DNA from: Patulibacter sp.
Lineage (GTDB): Bacteria > Actinomycetota > Thermoleophilia > Solirubrobacterales > Solirubrobacteraceae
Reading direction: 5' to 3'
NCBI GenBank assembly: GCA_015478825.1
Contig: JADMKN010000056.1
Coordinates: forward strand, 1-36,402
DNA: 36,402 nucleotides
A model generated the notes under the pieces. That model saw only the letters and a list, made by a program, of their open reading frames with translations, was not told where the DNA came from and did no database searches. Both the position numbers and the translations under genes were made by a program. This document shows, piece after piece, positions 26,774 to 34,737 of the stretch; position 1 is the stretch's first letter; each line of letters begins with the position of its first letter.

Positions 26774-28519
26774 CTAGTCCGCCAGCGCCTGCTCCTTGAA
26801 CGCGCCCTCCGGGGTGACGCTGACCGGCATCGGCTCGGGCTCGCCGCTGGCGGTCTTGTCGGGAATCGCGATCCGGCCGAGCGGCTCGATGGCCGTCGCC
26901 CCCGGCTTCGGTGGGATCAACGCGATCGCGCGCTCGCTCATCGCGGTGATCGTCAGCGACGGGTTGACCCCGACGTTGGCCGGGATCGCCGCGCCGTCGC
27001 AGACCAGCAGGTTCTCGTAGCCGAACACCCGGTGCTCGGCGTCGATCACGCCGTGGTCGGGATCGGCGCCGATCGGGGCGCCGCCGAGGATGTGGGCCGT
27101 CGACGGCACGTTGAACAGCGCCTCGCTGACCGACGACGCCGGCACCCCGCCGGTCTGTCGCGCCAGCCAGTCGGTGAACGCGTTGGCCGCGGGAATGAAC
27201 GTCGGGTTGGGGTGGTTCGGGTCCTGCTGCGTGTTGAGCTTGACCCGGCCGCCCCGCCGCCGCTTCTTGGCGACCAACTGCATCGAGTTGTCGAGCGTCT
27301 GCATCACCAGCACGATGATCGTGCGCTGCGACCAGTCGCGACTGAACATCAGCTCCCAGACCCACCTCGGATGGCGGACCATCTGGCCGAGCCACTTCAG
27401 CGGCCGCGTGACCTTCGTGCCGTCCCCGGTGAGAACCGTGAACAGGCCCCGCAGCGCGCCGCCGCCGGCGCCGTAGGTGACGGTCTCGATGTGGGTATGC
27501 GGATCGGGATAGATCGACGACGTGATCGCGACCCGCTTCGCCAGCGCCTCCGCCCGGCCCGCGGGCACCGTGACGCCGAGGATCGCCTCGCTGTTGGTCC
27601 GGACGAGGTGCCCGAGCCGCCGCGAGAGCTTCGGCAGATCGCCGTTCAACCGGCAGCGCATCAGCAGCTCGTTGGTGCCGAGCGCGCCGCCGGCGACCAC
27701 CACACCACGGGCGCGGATCGTCCGCGCGTCCCTGCGGCGCCACGACCCGGTGCGCTCGTGGACGACCTCCCAGCCGTCGGCGCCGTCGCGCCCGTTGATC
27801 GGCCGCAGCGACGTGACCTCGCGGCGCGCCTCGATCCGGGCTCCGAGCCGGCGGGCGACGTGCAGGTAGTTCTTCGTCGTGCTGTTCTTGGCGCCCTGCG
27901 GACAGCCGAGCATGCAGCGCCCGAGGTTGCTGCAGCCGGTGCGGTCCGGGCCAACCCCGCCGAAATACGGATCGGCGACGGTCTCCCCCGGGGTGTCGAG
28001 GTAGGTGCCGACCCGGGCCTTGCGGTAGGTGTCGGGGACGCCGATGTGGTCGGCGTAGCGCTTGAGGAGCTGGTCGGCCGGATCGTCGACCGTCACGTCG
28101 GTCACGCCCAGCATCCGCTGGGCGGTCTCGTAGTGCGGCGCCAGCTCGTCCTGCCAGTCGGCGAGGTCGGCCCACTGGCGGTCCTCGAAGAACGCCCGCG
28201 GCGGGACGTAGAGGGTCATCGCGTAGGTCAGGCTGCCGCCGCCCACGCCCGAGCCGCTCATGATCGTGACGTCGCGGAAGAACGTCATCTTGAAGATCCC
28301 GCGCATCCCCAGCCGCGGCGCGTAGAAGTAGCGCCGGACGTCCCACGAGCTCTTCGGCATGTCGCGGTCCTCGAAGTGCTCGCCGCGCTCGAGCACGAGC
28401 ACGCGGTGGCCCTTCTCGGCCAGCCGCAGCGCGCTGACGCTCCCGCCGAAGCCGGATCCGATCACCAGCCAGTCGGTGTCGAACTCCCGATCCTCGCCGG
28501 CTGCCCCGGTCGTGCTCAT
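26774..28519 (-). CDS. GMC/cholesterol oxidase-like FAD-dependent oxidoreductase
   Basis: 581 aa; DWLVIGSGFGGSVSALRLAEKGHRVLVLERG, GSGVGGGSLTYAMTLYVPP, CDGAAIPANVGVNPSLTITAMSERAI. Confidence 0.92.
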   Translation of the reverse strand: MSTTGAAGEDREFDTDWLVIGSGFGGSVSALRLAEKGHRVLVLERGEHFEDRDMPKSSWDVRRYFYAPRLGMRGIFKMTFFRDVTIMSGSGVGGGSLTYAMTLYVPPRAFFEDRQWADLADWQDELAPHYETAQRMLGVTDVTVDDPADQLLKRYADHIGVPDTYRKARVGTYLDTPGETVADPYFGGVGPDRTGCSNLGRCMLGCPQGAKNSTTKNYLHVARRLGARIEARREVTSLRPINGRDGADGWEVVHERTGSWRRRDARTIRARGVVVAGGALGTNELLMRCRLNGDLPKLSRRLGHLVRTNSEAILGVTVPAGRAEALAKRVAITSSIYPDPHTHIETVTYGAGGGALRGLFTVLTGDGTKVTRPLKWLGQMVRHPRWVWELMFSRDWSQRTIIVLVMQTLDNSMQLVAKKRRRGGRVKLNTQQDPNHPNPTFIPAANAFTDWLARQTGGVPASSVSEALFNVPSTAHILGGAPIGADPDHGVIDAEHRVFGYENLLVCDGAAIPANVGVNPSLTITAMSERAIALIPPKPGATAIEPLGRIAIPDKTASGEPEPMPVSVTPEGAFKEQALAD

Positions 28520-28541
28520 GTCGCCCTCCCCGTGAAAATCA

Positions 28542-28555
28542 TGACGCAGGCGTCA
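28542..28555. promoter_or_regulatory. Palindromic operator candidate (copy 1)
   Basis: TGACGC-AG-GCGTCA perfect palindrome 23 nt upstream of the GMC start; near-identical copy at 32853-32866. Confidence 0.75.
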
Positions 28556-28562
28556 CTTTAGA

Positions 28563-28579
28563 GCCTCGGGCCCCGGGGC
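28563..28579 (-). terminator. Weak terminator-like hairpin downstream of the fpg-like gene
   Basis: GCCTCGG-GCC-CCGGGGC with one wobble pair, just after the minus-strand stop at 28588. Confidence 0.35.
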
Positions 28580-28587
28580 GGGCGATT

Positions 28588-29514
28588 TCAGTCGATCAGC
28601 AACCGCGAGAACCGGCGGTCCTTGTACGGCTTGCCGCCGGTCTGGCAGGTCGCGCAGTACGCCATCTCGTCGCTTTCGTAGGAGACGCGGAGGATCTCGT
28701 CGCCGCAGCGCGGGCACGGCTCGCCGACCCGGCGGTGGACCTGGAGCGGCAGCGGCAGCTTGTCGGGCAGCGGCAGCGAGAGCTTCTCCGCGTACTCCGC
28801 CAGCGTGCGGTCCAGCACGACCCGGATCGTCTCGCGCAGGCGGGTGCGCTCGTCGTCGTCGAGATCGCCGCAACGACGCAACGGCGCGAGCTGCGCCTCC
28901 CAGAGGATCTCGTCGACCCAGCTACGACCGATCCCCGCGATCACCCGCTGGTCGCGCAACGCGCCGCGCAGCGTCCGCCGGGGCGGCAGGATCGCCGGGT
29001 CGGGCGGGTCCGGCCACGCTTCCGGTCCGAGCGTCGTCAGCGTCGGGTCCTCGGCCAGCGCGTCGGGCCGCAGCAGTCGCCCCCAGGCGGCGTGCTTCTT
29101 GCCGAACTCGCGCAGTCGCAGCTCGCGCTCGCCGTCGGCGATCCGCACCAGCAGCCGGCTGGAGCGGTCCTTCATCGACGCTCGCGCGTCCCACAGCTGC
29201 AGCCGTCCGGCGCTCATCAGGTGGACCACCAGGGTCGCGTCGGCGACCGCGAGCCGCTCGCCCACGGCGGCGTCCGGATCGACGGCGCGAGCCGCCGCAC
29301 CGGCCGCCGCCAGCCCGCCGCCTGCGAAGCCGACGACGAACAGCTTGCCGCGTCGCCCGATCCCGGTCAGCGTGGCCCCCTCGAGCGCGCTCAGCGGCGG
29401 GTCGAAGGTCTGCATCGTGGCCAGCCCGGGCGCGAACGCGCCCTCGACCCCCGCGCCGCGCAGCGCCCCGTCGAGCAGCCGGGCGGTGATCTCCACTTCC
29501 GGCAGCTCCGGCAC
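28588..29514 (-). CDS. Fpg/Nei family DNA glycosylase
   Basis: 308 aa; MPELPEVEITARLL N-terminus, GRRGKLFVVGF, C-terminal zinc finger CPRCGDEILRVSYESDEMAYCATCQTGG. Confidence 0.94.
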   Translation of the reverse strand: MPELPEVEITARLLDGALRGAGVEGAFAPGLATMQTFDPPLSALEGATLTGIGRRGKLFVVGFAGGGLAAAGAAARAVDPDAAVGERLAVADATLVVHLMSAGRLQLWDARASMKDRSSRLLVRIADGERELRLREFGKKHAAWGRLLRPDALAEDPTLTTLGPEAWPDPPDPAILPPRRTLRGALRDQRVIAGIGRSWVDEILWEAQLAPLRRCGDLDDDERTRLRETIRVVLDRTLAEYAEKLSLPLPDKLPLPLQVHRRVGEPCPRCGDEILRVSYESDEMAYCATCQTGGKPYKDRRFSRLLID

Positions 29515-29527
29515 GGCGTCTGCCCCC

Positions 29528-29980
29528 TCAGCCGATCTCGGCGAGCTCGCGCGGCCCGAGCAGCGCGTCGAGTCGTCCGCCCCCGCCGACCCGCAGCATC
29601 GCGACCGCGCCCTTGCGCATCTTCGTCCGGGCTCCGGTCAGGTCGTGCACCACCTGCGACAGGTCCGGCTCGTGCCCGACGATCAGCACCCGCGGACCGA
29701 GCGTGGCCAGGCCGAGCGCCTCGTCCACATCCAGACCGACCACGGCGGCGTGCTCGACCACCGCTCCGCCCCACGCCGCGACAGCCAGCTCCGCCGTCTG
29801 CCGGGCCCGGACCTTCGGCGAGGCGATCACCACGTCCGGAATGCGGTCGAGCGCGACGAGCGCGCGCCCGGCGATCCGCGCCTCCTCCTCGCCCCGGGCG
29901 ACGAGCTTCCGTGCTCCGTCGTGGTCCCGACTGCCGTGGTCCTCGGCCGTCCCGTGCCGCAGCAGCAGCAACTCAGACAT
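29528..29980 (-). CDS. SixA-like phosphohistidine phosphatase (histidine phosphatase family)
   Basis: 150 aa; LLLRHGTAEDHGSRDHDGARKLVARGEEEA, VLIVGHEPDLSQVVHDLTG. Confidence 0.9.
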   Translation of the reverse strand: MSELLLLRHGTAEDHGSRDHDGARKLVARGEEEARIAGRALVALDRIPDVVIASPKVRARQTAELAVAAWGGAVVEHAAVVGLDVDEALGLATLGPRVLIVGHEPDLSQVVHDLTGARTKMRKGAVAMLRVGGGGRLDALLGPRELAEIG

Positions 29981-30105
29981 CGCGGGCCTCCCGCGGACGC
30001 TTCGTCGTCATGGGCCGGAGTCTACGACGCGGTTTCGCGCGCCACGCACGATCCGGCCCGTTCGGGCGTCACGCGGGCGTCCGGCGGATCCGGTGGAATG
30101 GCGGC

Positions 30106-31227
30106 GTGGACCAAATCGCCCGATACGAGCGCCGTTTCCGCCGCGCGGGGCTGCCGTTGCTGATCGAGGACTGGTCGGCCCGCACCGACGCGTTCAACCG
30201 CGCGTACCCGCTGCTGGCGCTGATCTTCGTCGTCGAGCTGCTCGGCGCGCTCAACCTCGACTGGTCGCCGCTGGCCAACGTCGGGGCGATCGCCGGGGCG
30301 CTGGCCTTCGCGATCGCCGCGGTGGCGCTGAGCAACCGGCTGCGCCGCCGTCCGTGGCTGGCGGTCCCCGAGGATCTCGGTCCGGCGGAGCTCACCGGCT
30401 TCGTGCTGGTGCCTGCCCTGCTGCCGCTGATCTTCAACGGCCAGCTCGTCAGCGCGCTGGTGACCGCCGGGGTCAACCTCGCCGTGCTCGGGGTCGTCGC
30501 GCTCGGCTTCGGCTTCGGGATCGGGTCGATCCTGCTCTGGACGCTGCGGCACCTCGCCGGTCAGCTCGCGGTCTCGCTGATGCTGCTGGCGCGCGCGGTC
30601 CCGCTGCTGCTGCTGTTCGCGCTGGTGCTGTTCGTCAACGCCGAGATGTGGCAGGTCTTCGGCCACATGCGCGACGACTCGATGATCGCCGTGGGGATCC
30701 TCTTGAGCGTGGTGGTGCTCGCGTTCCTCGGCGTGCGGATCCCGCGCGAGGTCCGCACGCTGGAGGCCGGGGTCGCGGCGGACCTGGCGAAGAGCGACGA
30801 CGCCGGAGAGGGCGGGGCGCCGTTCGTGCCGCTACGCCGCGCTCAGCGCGCCAACGTCGGGCTGGTGATGCTGATCAGCCACGGGCTCCAGGTGCTGGTG
30901 GTGACCGCGGCGATCTCCGCGTTCTTCGTCGCGCTCGGGATGCTGATCATCGACCGCGAGACGATGGAGTCGTGGATCGGCACGACCGGCTCCGTGGTCT
31001 GGGTGCCGCCCGACGTCGGCGCCCCGCTGCTGCTGACCGAGGAGCTGCTGCGGGTGGCGCTCGCGATCGGTGGCCTGTCGGGGGTCTACTTCGCGATCAG
31101 CGTGCTGACCGACGCCGCGTACCGCGAGGAGTTCCTCGACGAGCTGACCGAGAACATGGGCCAGACGTTCGCGGCCCGCAGCGAGTACCTCGCGCTGCTG
31201 GCCGCGAAGACCGAAGACCAAAGCTAG
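30106..31227 (+). CDS. Multi-pass integral membrane protein of unknown function
   Basis: From GTG 30106: MDQIARYERRFRRAGLPLLIEDWSARTDAFNRAYPLLALIFVVELLGALNLDWSPLANVG..., multiple hydrophobic segments. Confidence 0.85.
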   Translation: MDQIARYERRFRRAGLPLLIEDWSARTDAFNRAYPLLALIFVVELLGALNLDWSPLANVGAIAGALAFAIAAVALSNRLRRRPWLAVPEDLGPAELTGFVLVPALLPLIFNGQLVSALVTAGVNLAVLGVVALGFGFGIGSILLWTLRHLAGQLAVSLMLLARAVPLLLLFALVLFVNAEMWQVFGHMRDDSMIAVGILLSVVVLAFLGVRIPREVRTLEAGVAADLAKSDDAGEGGAPFVPLRRAQRANVGLVMLISHGLQVLVVTAAISAFFVALGMLIIDRETMESWIGTTGSVVWVPPDVGAPLLLTEELLRVALAIGGLSGVYFAISVLTDAAYREEFLDELTENMGQTFAARSEYLALLAAKTEDQS

Positions 31228-32810
31228 TCCCGCGTCCCGCGCCCGTAGAAGAACCGGGTCACGCCGCGCAGCAGCTTGAAGCCGCGGCCGGTGTACGGGT
31301 AGACCTGCGGCTCCTTCTTGATGTGCCAGCGGGACAGCACGAGCGTCTGGGAGTTCGTGTACTTGCGGATCCCGACCGCGCCGTGGCGGGCTCCGAGGCC
31401 GGAGTCCTTCCAACCGCCCATCGGGGCCTCGATCGCGGCGTAGCCGACCAGCGAGTCGTTGACGTGGACCAGGCCCGCTTCGATCCGGCGCGCGATCTGC
31501 TCGCCCTTCGCCATGTCCTTGGTGAAGACCGAGGCCATCAGGCCGTAGGGGCTGTCGTTCGCCATGCGGATCGCCTCCTCGACGTCGGCGACCTTCATGA
31601 TCGGCAGGGTCGGCCCGAAGGTCTCCTCCGTCATGCAGGTCATCGAGTGGTCGACGCCGGTCATCACCGTCGGCGGGTACCAGTAGCCGGGGCGATCGGG
31701 GTCCGGATCGCCGCCGGCGACGATCTGGGCGCCCTTGGTGCGGGCGTCCTCGACGTGGTCGTTGACGATCCCGAACTGGCTCTCGACGGTCAGGGCCCCG
31801 ACGTCCGTGCTGCCCGGACCGGTCGGCTGGTCGTTGCGCAGCGCGCGCGCCTTCTTGGTGACCTTGGCGACGAACTCGTCGTAGACCGGCGCTTCGACGT
31901 AGACCCGCTCGACCGACACGCAGGTCTGGCCGGTGTTGAACATGCCGTAGAACAGCGCCTGGTTGGCGGCGCGCTCGAGGTCCGCGTCGGCGCAGACGAT
32001 GAACGCGTCCTTGCCGCCGAGCTCGAGCGAGCACGGGATCAGCCGCTCGCCGGCGCGGGCGCCGATGTGGCGTCCGACCTCGGTCGAGCCGGTGAACATG
32101 ATCATGTCGACCTGGTCGATGATCGCGTCGCCGAGCACCGAGCCCTTGCCCGTCAGGACCTGCATGACGCCGTCGGGCATCCCGCAGTCCTTGAGCGCCT
32201 TGGCGAGCAGCAGCGAGGTCAGCGGGGTCTTCTCGGCCGGCTTGAGCAGCACGCTGTTGCCGGCCATCAGGGCGGGGATGCAGTCGCCGAAGCCGTTGGT
32301 GAAGGGATAGTTCCACGGCGCGATCACGCCGACCAGCCCGACGGGCGCGTACCGGGTGATCACCTTCTTGCCCTTGAGCAGCGGCGAGGAGATCTTGATC
32401 TTCTCCTCGGCCAGCAGGTCCTCGGCGTGGTCGGCCCAGTGACCGAACGCGGCGGCGGCGTAGAGCACCTCCGCCATCATCGCGTCCTCCCACGCCTTGC
32501 CGGTCTCCGAGACGATCGTGCGGACCAGCTCGTCGGCGTTGGCGGTCACCCACTTCTGGGCGCGCTTCATCACGCGGGCGCGTCCGGCGAAGCCGAGCGC
32601 CTCCCAGGCCGGCTGCACGGCACGGCCGCGGACGGCGGCGGTCGCGGCGGCCTCGGGACCCAGGTCGTCGACCCAGGCGATCGTCTGGCCCGTCGCCGGA
32701 TCGACGACGCCCTTCTGGCCGGCGTGCGGGTCGTCGGCGACCGCGGTCGCGCCGCCCGTCGCGTCGACGTCGTCGGACGGGTGGGCGGAAACCGGTTCCT
32801 GCGCGCTCAT
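31224..32810 (-). CDS. Aldehyde dehydrogenase (succinic semialdehyde dehydrogenase-like)
   Basis: 528 aa; IAPWNYPFTNGFGDCIPALMAGNSVLLKPAEKTPL, FTGSTEVGRHIGARA, SLELGGKDAFIV, MFNTGQTCVSVERVYVEA, EETFGPTLPI. Confidence 0.94.
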   Translation of the reverse strand: MSAQEPVSAHPSDDVDATGGATAVADDPHAGQKGVVDPATGQTIAWVDDLGPEAAATAAVRGRAVQPAWEALGFAGRARVMKRAQKWVTANADELVRTIVSETGKAWEDAMMAEVLYAAAAFGHWADHAEDLLAEEKIKISSPLLKGKKVITRYAPVGLVGVIAPWNYPFTNGFGDCIPALMAGNSVLLKPAEKTPLTSLLLAKALKDCGMPDGVMQVLTGKGSVLGDAIIDQVDMIMFTGSTEVGRHIGARAGERLIPCSLELGGKDAFIVCADADLERAANQALFYGMFNTGQTCVSVERVYVEAPVYDEFVAKVTKKARALRNDQPTGPGSTDVGALTVESQFGIVNDHVEDARTKGAQIVAGGDPDPDRPGYWYPPTVMTGVDHSMTCMTEETFGPTLPIMKVADVEEAIRMANDSPYGLMASVFTKDMAKGEQIARRIEAGLVHVNDSLVGYAAIEAPMGGWKDSGLGARHGAVGIRKYTNSQTLVLSRWHIKKEPQVYPYTGRGFKLLRGVTRFFYGRGTRD

Positions 32811-32838
32811 GCTCAGAGCCTAGCGCTTCAGGAACGAC

Positions 32839-32849
32839 TTGTCCGACAA
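32839..32849. promoter_or_regulatory. Second palindrome in the ALDH promoter
   Basis: TTGTC-C-GACAA, adjacent to TGACACAGGCGTCA. Confidence 0.35.
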
Positions 32850-32852
32850 ACA

Positions 32853-32866
32853 TGACACAGGCGTCA
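32853..32866. promoter_or_regulatory. Palindromic operator candidate (copy 2)
   Basis: TGACACAGGCGTCA, same as copy 1 except one base; flanks CA...CG(T)T also shared; 43 nt upstream of the ALDH start. Confidence 0.75.
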
Positions 32867-32891
32867 CGTTTGCCGGGAAACCGACCCGGCC

Positions 32892-32917
32892 CGCGCCCCG
32901 CCGAGCGGCGGGGCGCG
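32892..32917. terminator. Hairpin downstream of the cyclophilin gene
   Basis: CGCGCCCCGCCG-AG-CGGCGGGGCGCG: perfect 12-bp inverted repeat. Confidence 0.65.
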
Positions 32918-32939
32918 CGGATCGGGCGCCGAGCGGTCG

Positions 32940-33398
32940 CTAGTCGGAGATCGCGATCGAGCGGATCTCGATCGGCGTGACCGGGCGGTCCTGGGGGCCG
33001 GTCGGCGTGGTGCCGACCCGCTGCACGACGTCGTCGCCGGCGGTGACCTTGCCGAACGCGGTGTGCTTGCCGTCGAGCCACGGGGTCGCGTCGGCGGTGA
33101 CGATGAAGAACTGCGAGCCGTTGGTGTTCGGCCCCGCGTTCGCCATCGCCAACGTGCCGCGCACGATCTTGTGGTCGTTGAACTCGTCCTCGAACGTGTA
33201 CCCGGGGCCACCGATGCCGGTGCCCTCGGGGCAGCCGCCCTGGATCATGAAGTCCGCGATCACGCGGTGGAAGATCAGCCCGTCGTAGAAGCCGTCGTTG
33301 GCGAGCTTCTTGAAGTTCTCAACCGTCTTCGGCGCGTCGGCGTCGAAGAGCTCGAAGACGATCTCGCCCTCGCTGGTGTTCATCGTGGCGGTGCTCAA
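32940..33398 (-). CDS. Peptidyl-prolyl cis-trans isomerase, cyclophilin type
   Basis: [70 protein letters not shown] or internal ATG start with GGAGGAG upstream. Confidence 0.96.
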   Translation of the reverse strand: MSTATMNTSEGEIVFELFDADAPKTVENFKKLANDGFYDGLIFHRVIADFMIQGGCPEGTGIGGPGYTFEDEFNDHKIVRGTLAMANAGPNTNGSQFFIVTADATPWLDGKHTAFGKVTAGDDVVQRVGTTPTGPQDRPVTPIEIRSIAISD

Positions 33399-33445
33399 GG
33401 CGCTCCTCCAGTGGTTGGGGTGGATACCTCGCGCACGACCCTAAC

Positions 33446-33515
33446 GAGCCGCCCGAGCACGCGGGCTGCGCCGTCGCGTCGAGCCGCCCGGGCGGGCGGG
33501 CTGCGACGTCGACGG
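33446..33515. repeat. Two-copy 35-bp imperfect tandem repeat, second copy containing a hairpin
   Basis: GAGCCGCCCG(A/G)GC...GCGGGCTGCG(C/A)CGTCG at 33446 and 33481, 27/35 identical by eye; copy 2 contains CCGCCCG-GG-CGGGCGG (33484-33499) after the minus-strand gene stop at 33529. Confidence 0.7.
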
Positions 33516-33528
33516 CGAGCGCCGGAGC

Positions 33529-34644
33529 TCAGCGCGAGATCTCGATCTCGTTGATCTGCGTGGCCGCCGGCGTACCGGGCGCCTCGGCGACCAGCAGCAG
33601 CACGTGGCGTAGCTTCTTCGCGCCGTCGAGCTTGAAGTCGGTGCTGGCCCCCGCGCCGCCCTTGAGCGTCTGCAGCGGCGCCAGCTCGACCCACTGGGCG
33701 TCGGTGGTCGACGCCGGGAGCGTCTTGCGGGTGGTCCCGAGGATCTTGACCTTGAGGCCCTCGGTCGGGCTGTGGAGCGTCAGGGTCTTCAGCGCGGTCG
33801 CCGAGGCGAAGTCGAGCACGTAGCCGAACTCGCCCGTCTTGCCCGCGACGAGCGTGGTCCGCCACGAGGTCTTGACGTTGCCGTCGATCGCGCGTCCCTC
33901 TTCGCCGCGGTCCGCGACGACGCCCATCGGGTCGTACAGCGACCCCTGGCCAGCGGCCAGCGTGATCGGACCGGAGGTGTCGGTCTTGGTGTCCGTGTTG
34001 CCGCCGGAGCCCGAGCCGGAACCGCTACCCGAGCCGCTGCCGCCGCCCGAGCCGCTGGTGTCGTCGGTCGAGTCGGTGGCGTCGGGGCCGCCGCCCGTGT
34101 CGGCCGGGGGCTCGACCGGGGGCGCCGGCGGAGCGGACGGCGCGGACGGCGCGGACGGCGCGCCCGAGGAGAGGTCCGGGCCGAGGTCCAGGTCGGTCGG
34201 CTCGTCCTCGAAGTCGTCCGCCAGCTCGGCGCCCAGGTCCTGCGGAGCGCCGAGGTCCGGATCGGTGTCGGCCGGCAGCTCGTCCTCGACGGGCGGCGGG
34301 ACCACCGGATCGGCCGGCGTGACCGGGGGCGGCGTCGGCGACGGGGTCACGGGCGTGCCCGCGGGGCCGGCCGGGGCCGCAGCCGTCGGCGCGGTGTCGC
34401 TGCGCAGGGCGGCGTAGGAGGCTGCCGCCGCGCCGCCCGCCAGCAGCACGGCCAGCGACACCACGACGCCCGCGGCGCGCAGGCCGGGCAGGCGCGGGCT
34501 CACGGCGGACATCCGCACGCCGCACGCCAGGCACCATTCCTGATCGGCGGAGCAGACCGTGCCGCAGCGGTCGCACGCACGCACCATGCCGCCCTCGGGG
34601 GCAGCGGGTGTCTCCTGAGGATGCTGACCTTCGGACATCGTCAC
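33529..34644 (-). CDS. Zinc-ribbon, single-TM, Pro/Gly/Ser-rich linker protein with C-terminal discoidin-like (F5/8 type C-like) domain
   Basis: VRACDRCGTVCSADQEWCLACGVRM zinc ribbon; TM GLRAAGVVVSLAVLLAGGAAAASYA; C-terminal GRAIDGNVKTSWRTTLVAGKTGEFGYVLDFASATALKTLTLHSPTEGLKVKILG. GTG 34644 preferred to ATG 34653 because a TAGCAT hexamer overlaps the latter. Confidence 0.82.
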   Translation of the reverse strand: MTMSEGQHPQETPAAPEGGMVRACDRCGTVCSADQEWCLACGVRMSAVSPRLPGLRAAGVVVSLAVLLAGGAAAASYAALRSDTAPTAAAPAGPAGTPVTPSPTPPPVTPADPVVPPPVEDELPADTDPDLGAPQDLGAELADDFEDEPTDLDLGPDLSSGAPSAPSAPSAPPAPPVEPPADTGGGPDATDSTDDTSGSGGGSGSGSGSGSGSGGNTDTKTDTSGPITLAAGQGSLYDPMGVVADRGEEGRAIDGNVKTSWRTTLVAGKTGEFGYVLDFASATALKTLTLHSPTEGLKVKILGTTRKTLPASTTDAQWVELAPLQTLKGGAGASTDFKLDGAKKLRHVLLLVAEAPGTPAATQINEIEISR

Positions 34645-34717
34645 GTCCACCATGCTACCGCCGGAAGGGAATTCGGTGCGGAAGTCCGCAAAAGTTCGTT
34701 CACCACGGGACGTTCGG

Positions 34718-34736
34718 CGGTCTCGAACCGAGACCG
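34718..34736 (-). terminator. Hairpin immediately downstream of the DEAD-box helicase gene
   Basis: CGGTCTCG-AAC-CGAGACCG perfect 8-bp stem directly after the stop codon at 34738-34740. Confidence 0.6.
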
Positions 34737-34737
34737 A

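Noticed and set aside
29613-32855. 1080-aa plus-strand ORF (and other long overlapping ORFs, e.g. 8800-11709, 4653-6149, 33772-36387)
   Set aside because: Antisense or out of frame to genes with clear family motifs; Arg/Gly/Asp/Ala-rich low-complexity translations typical of spurious ORFs in very GC-rich DNA.
34718-34736. tRNA T-arm-like sequence (GGTTCGAGACC on the minus strand)
   Set aside because: No D-arm, anticodon arm or acceptor stem around it; fits better as a terminator hairpin after the helicase stop.
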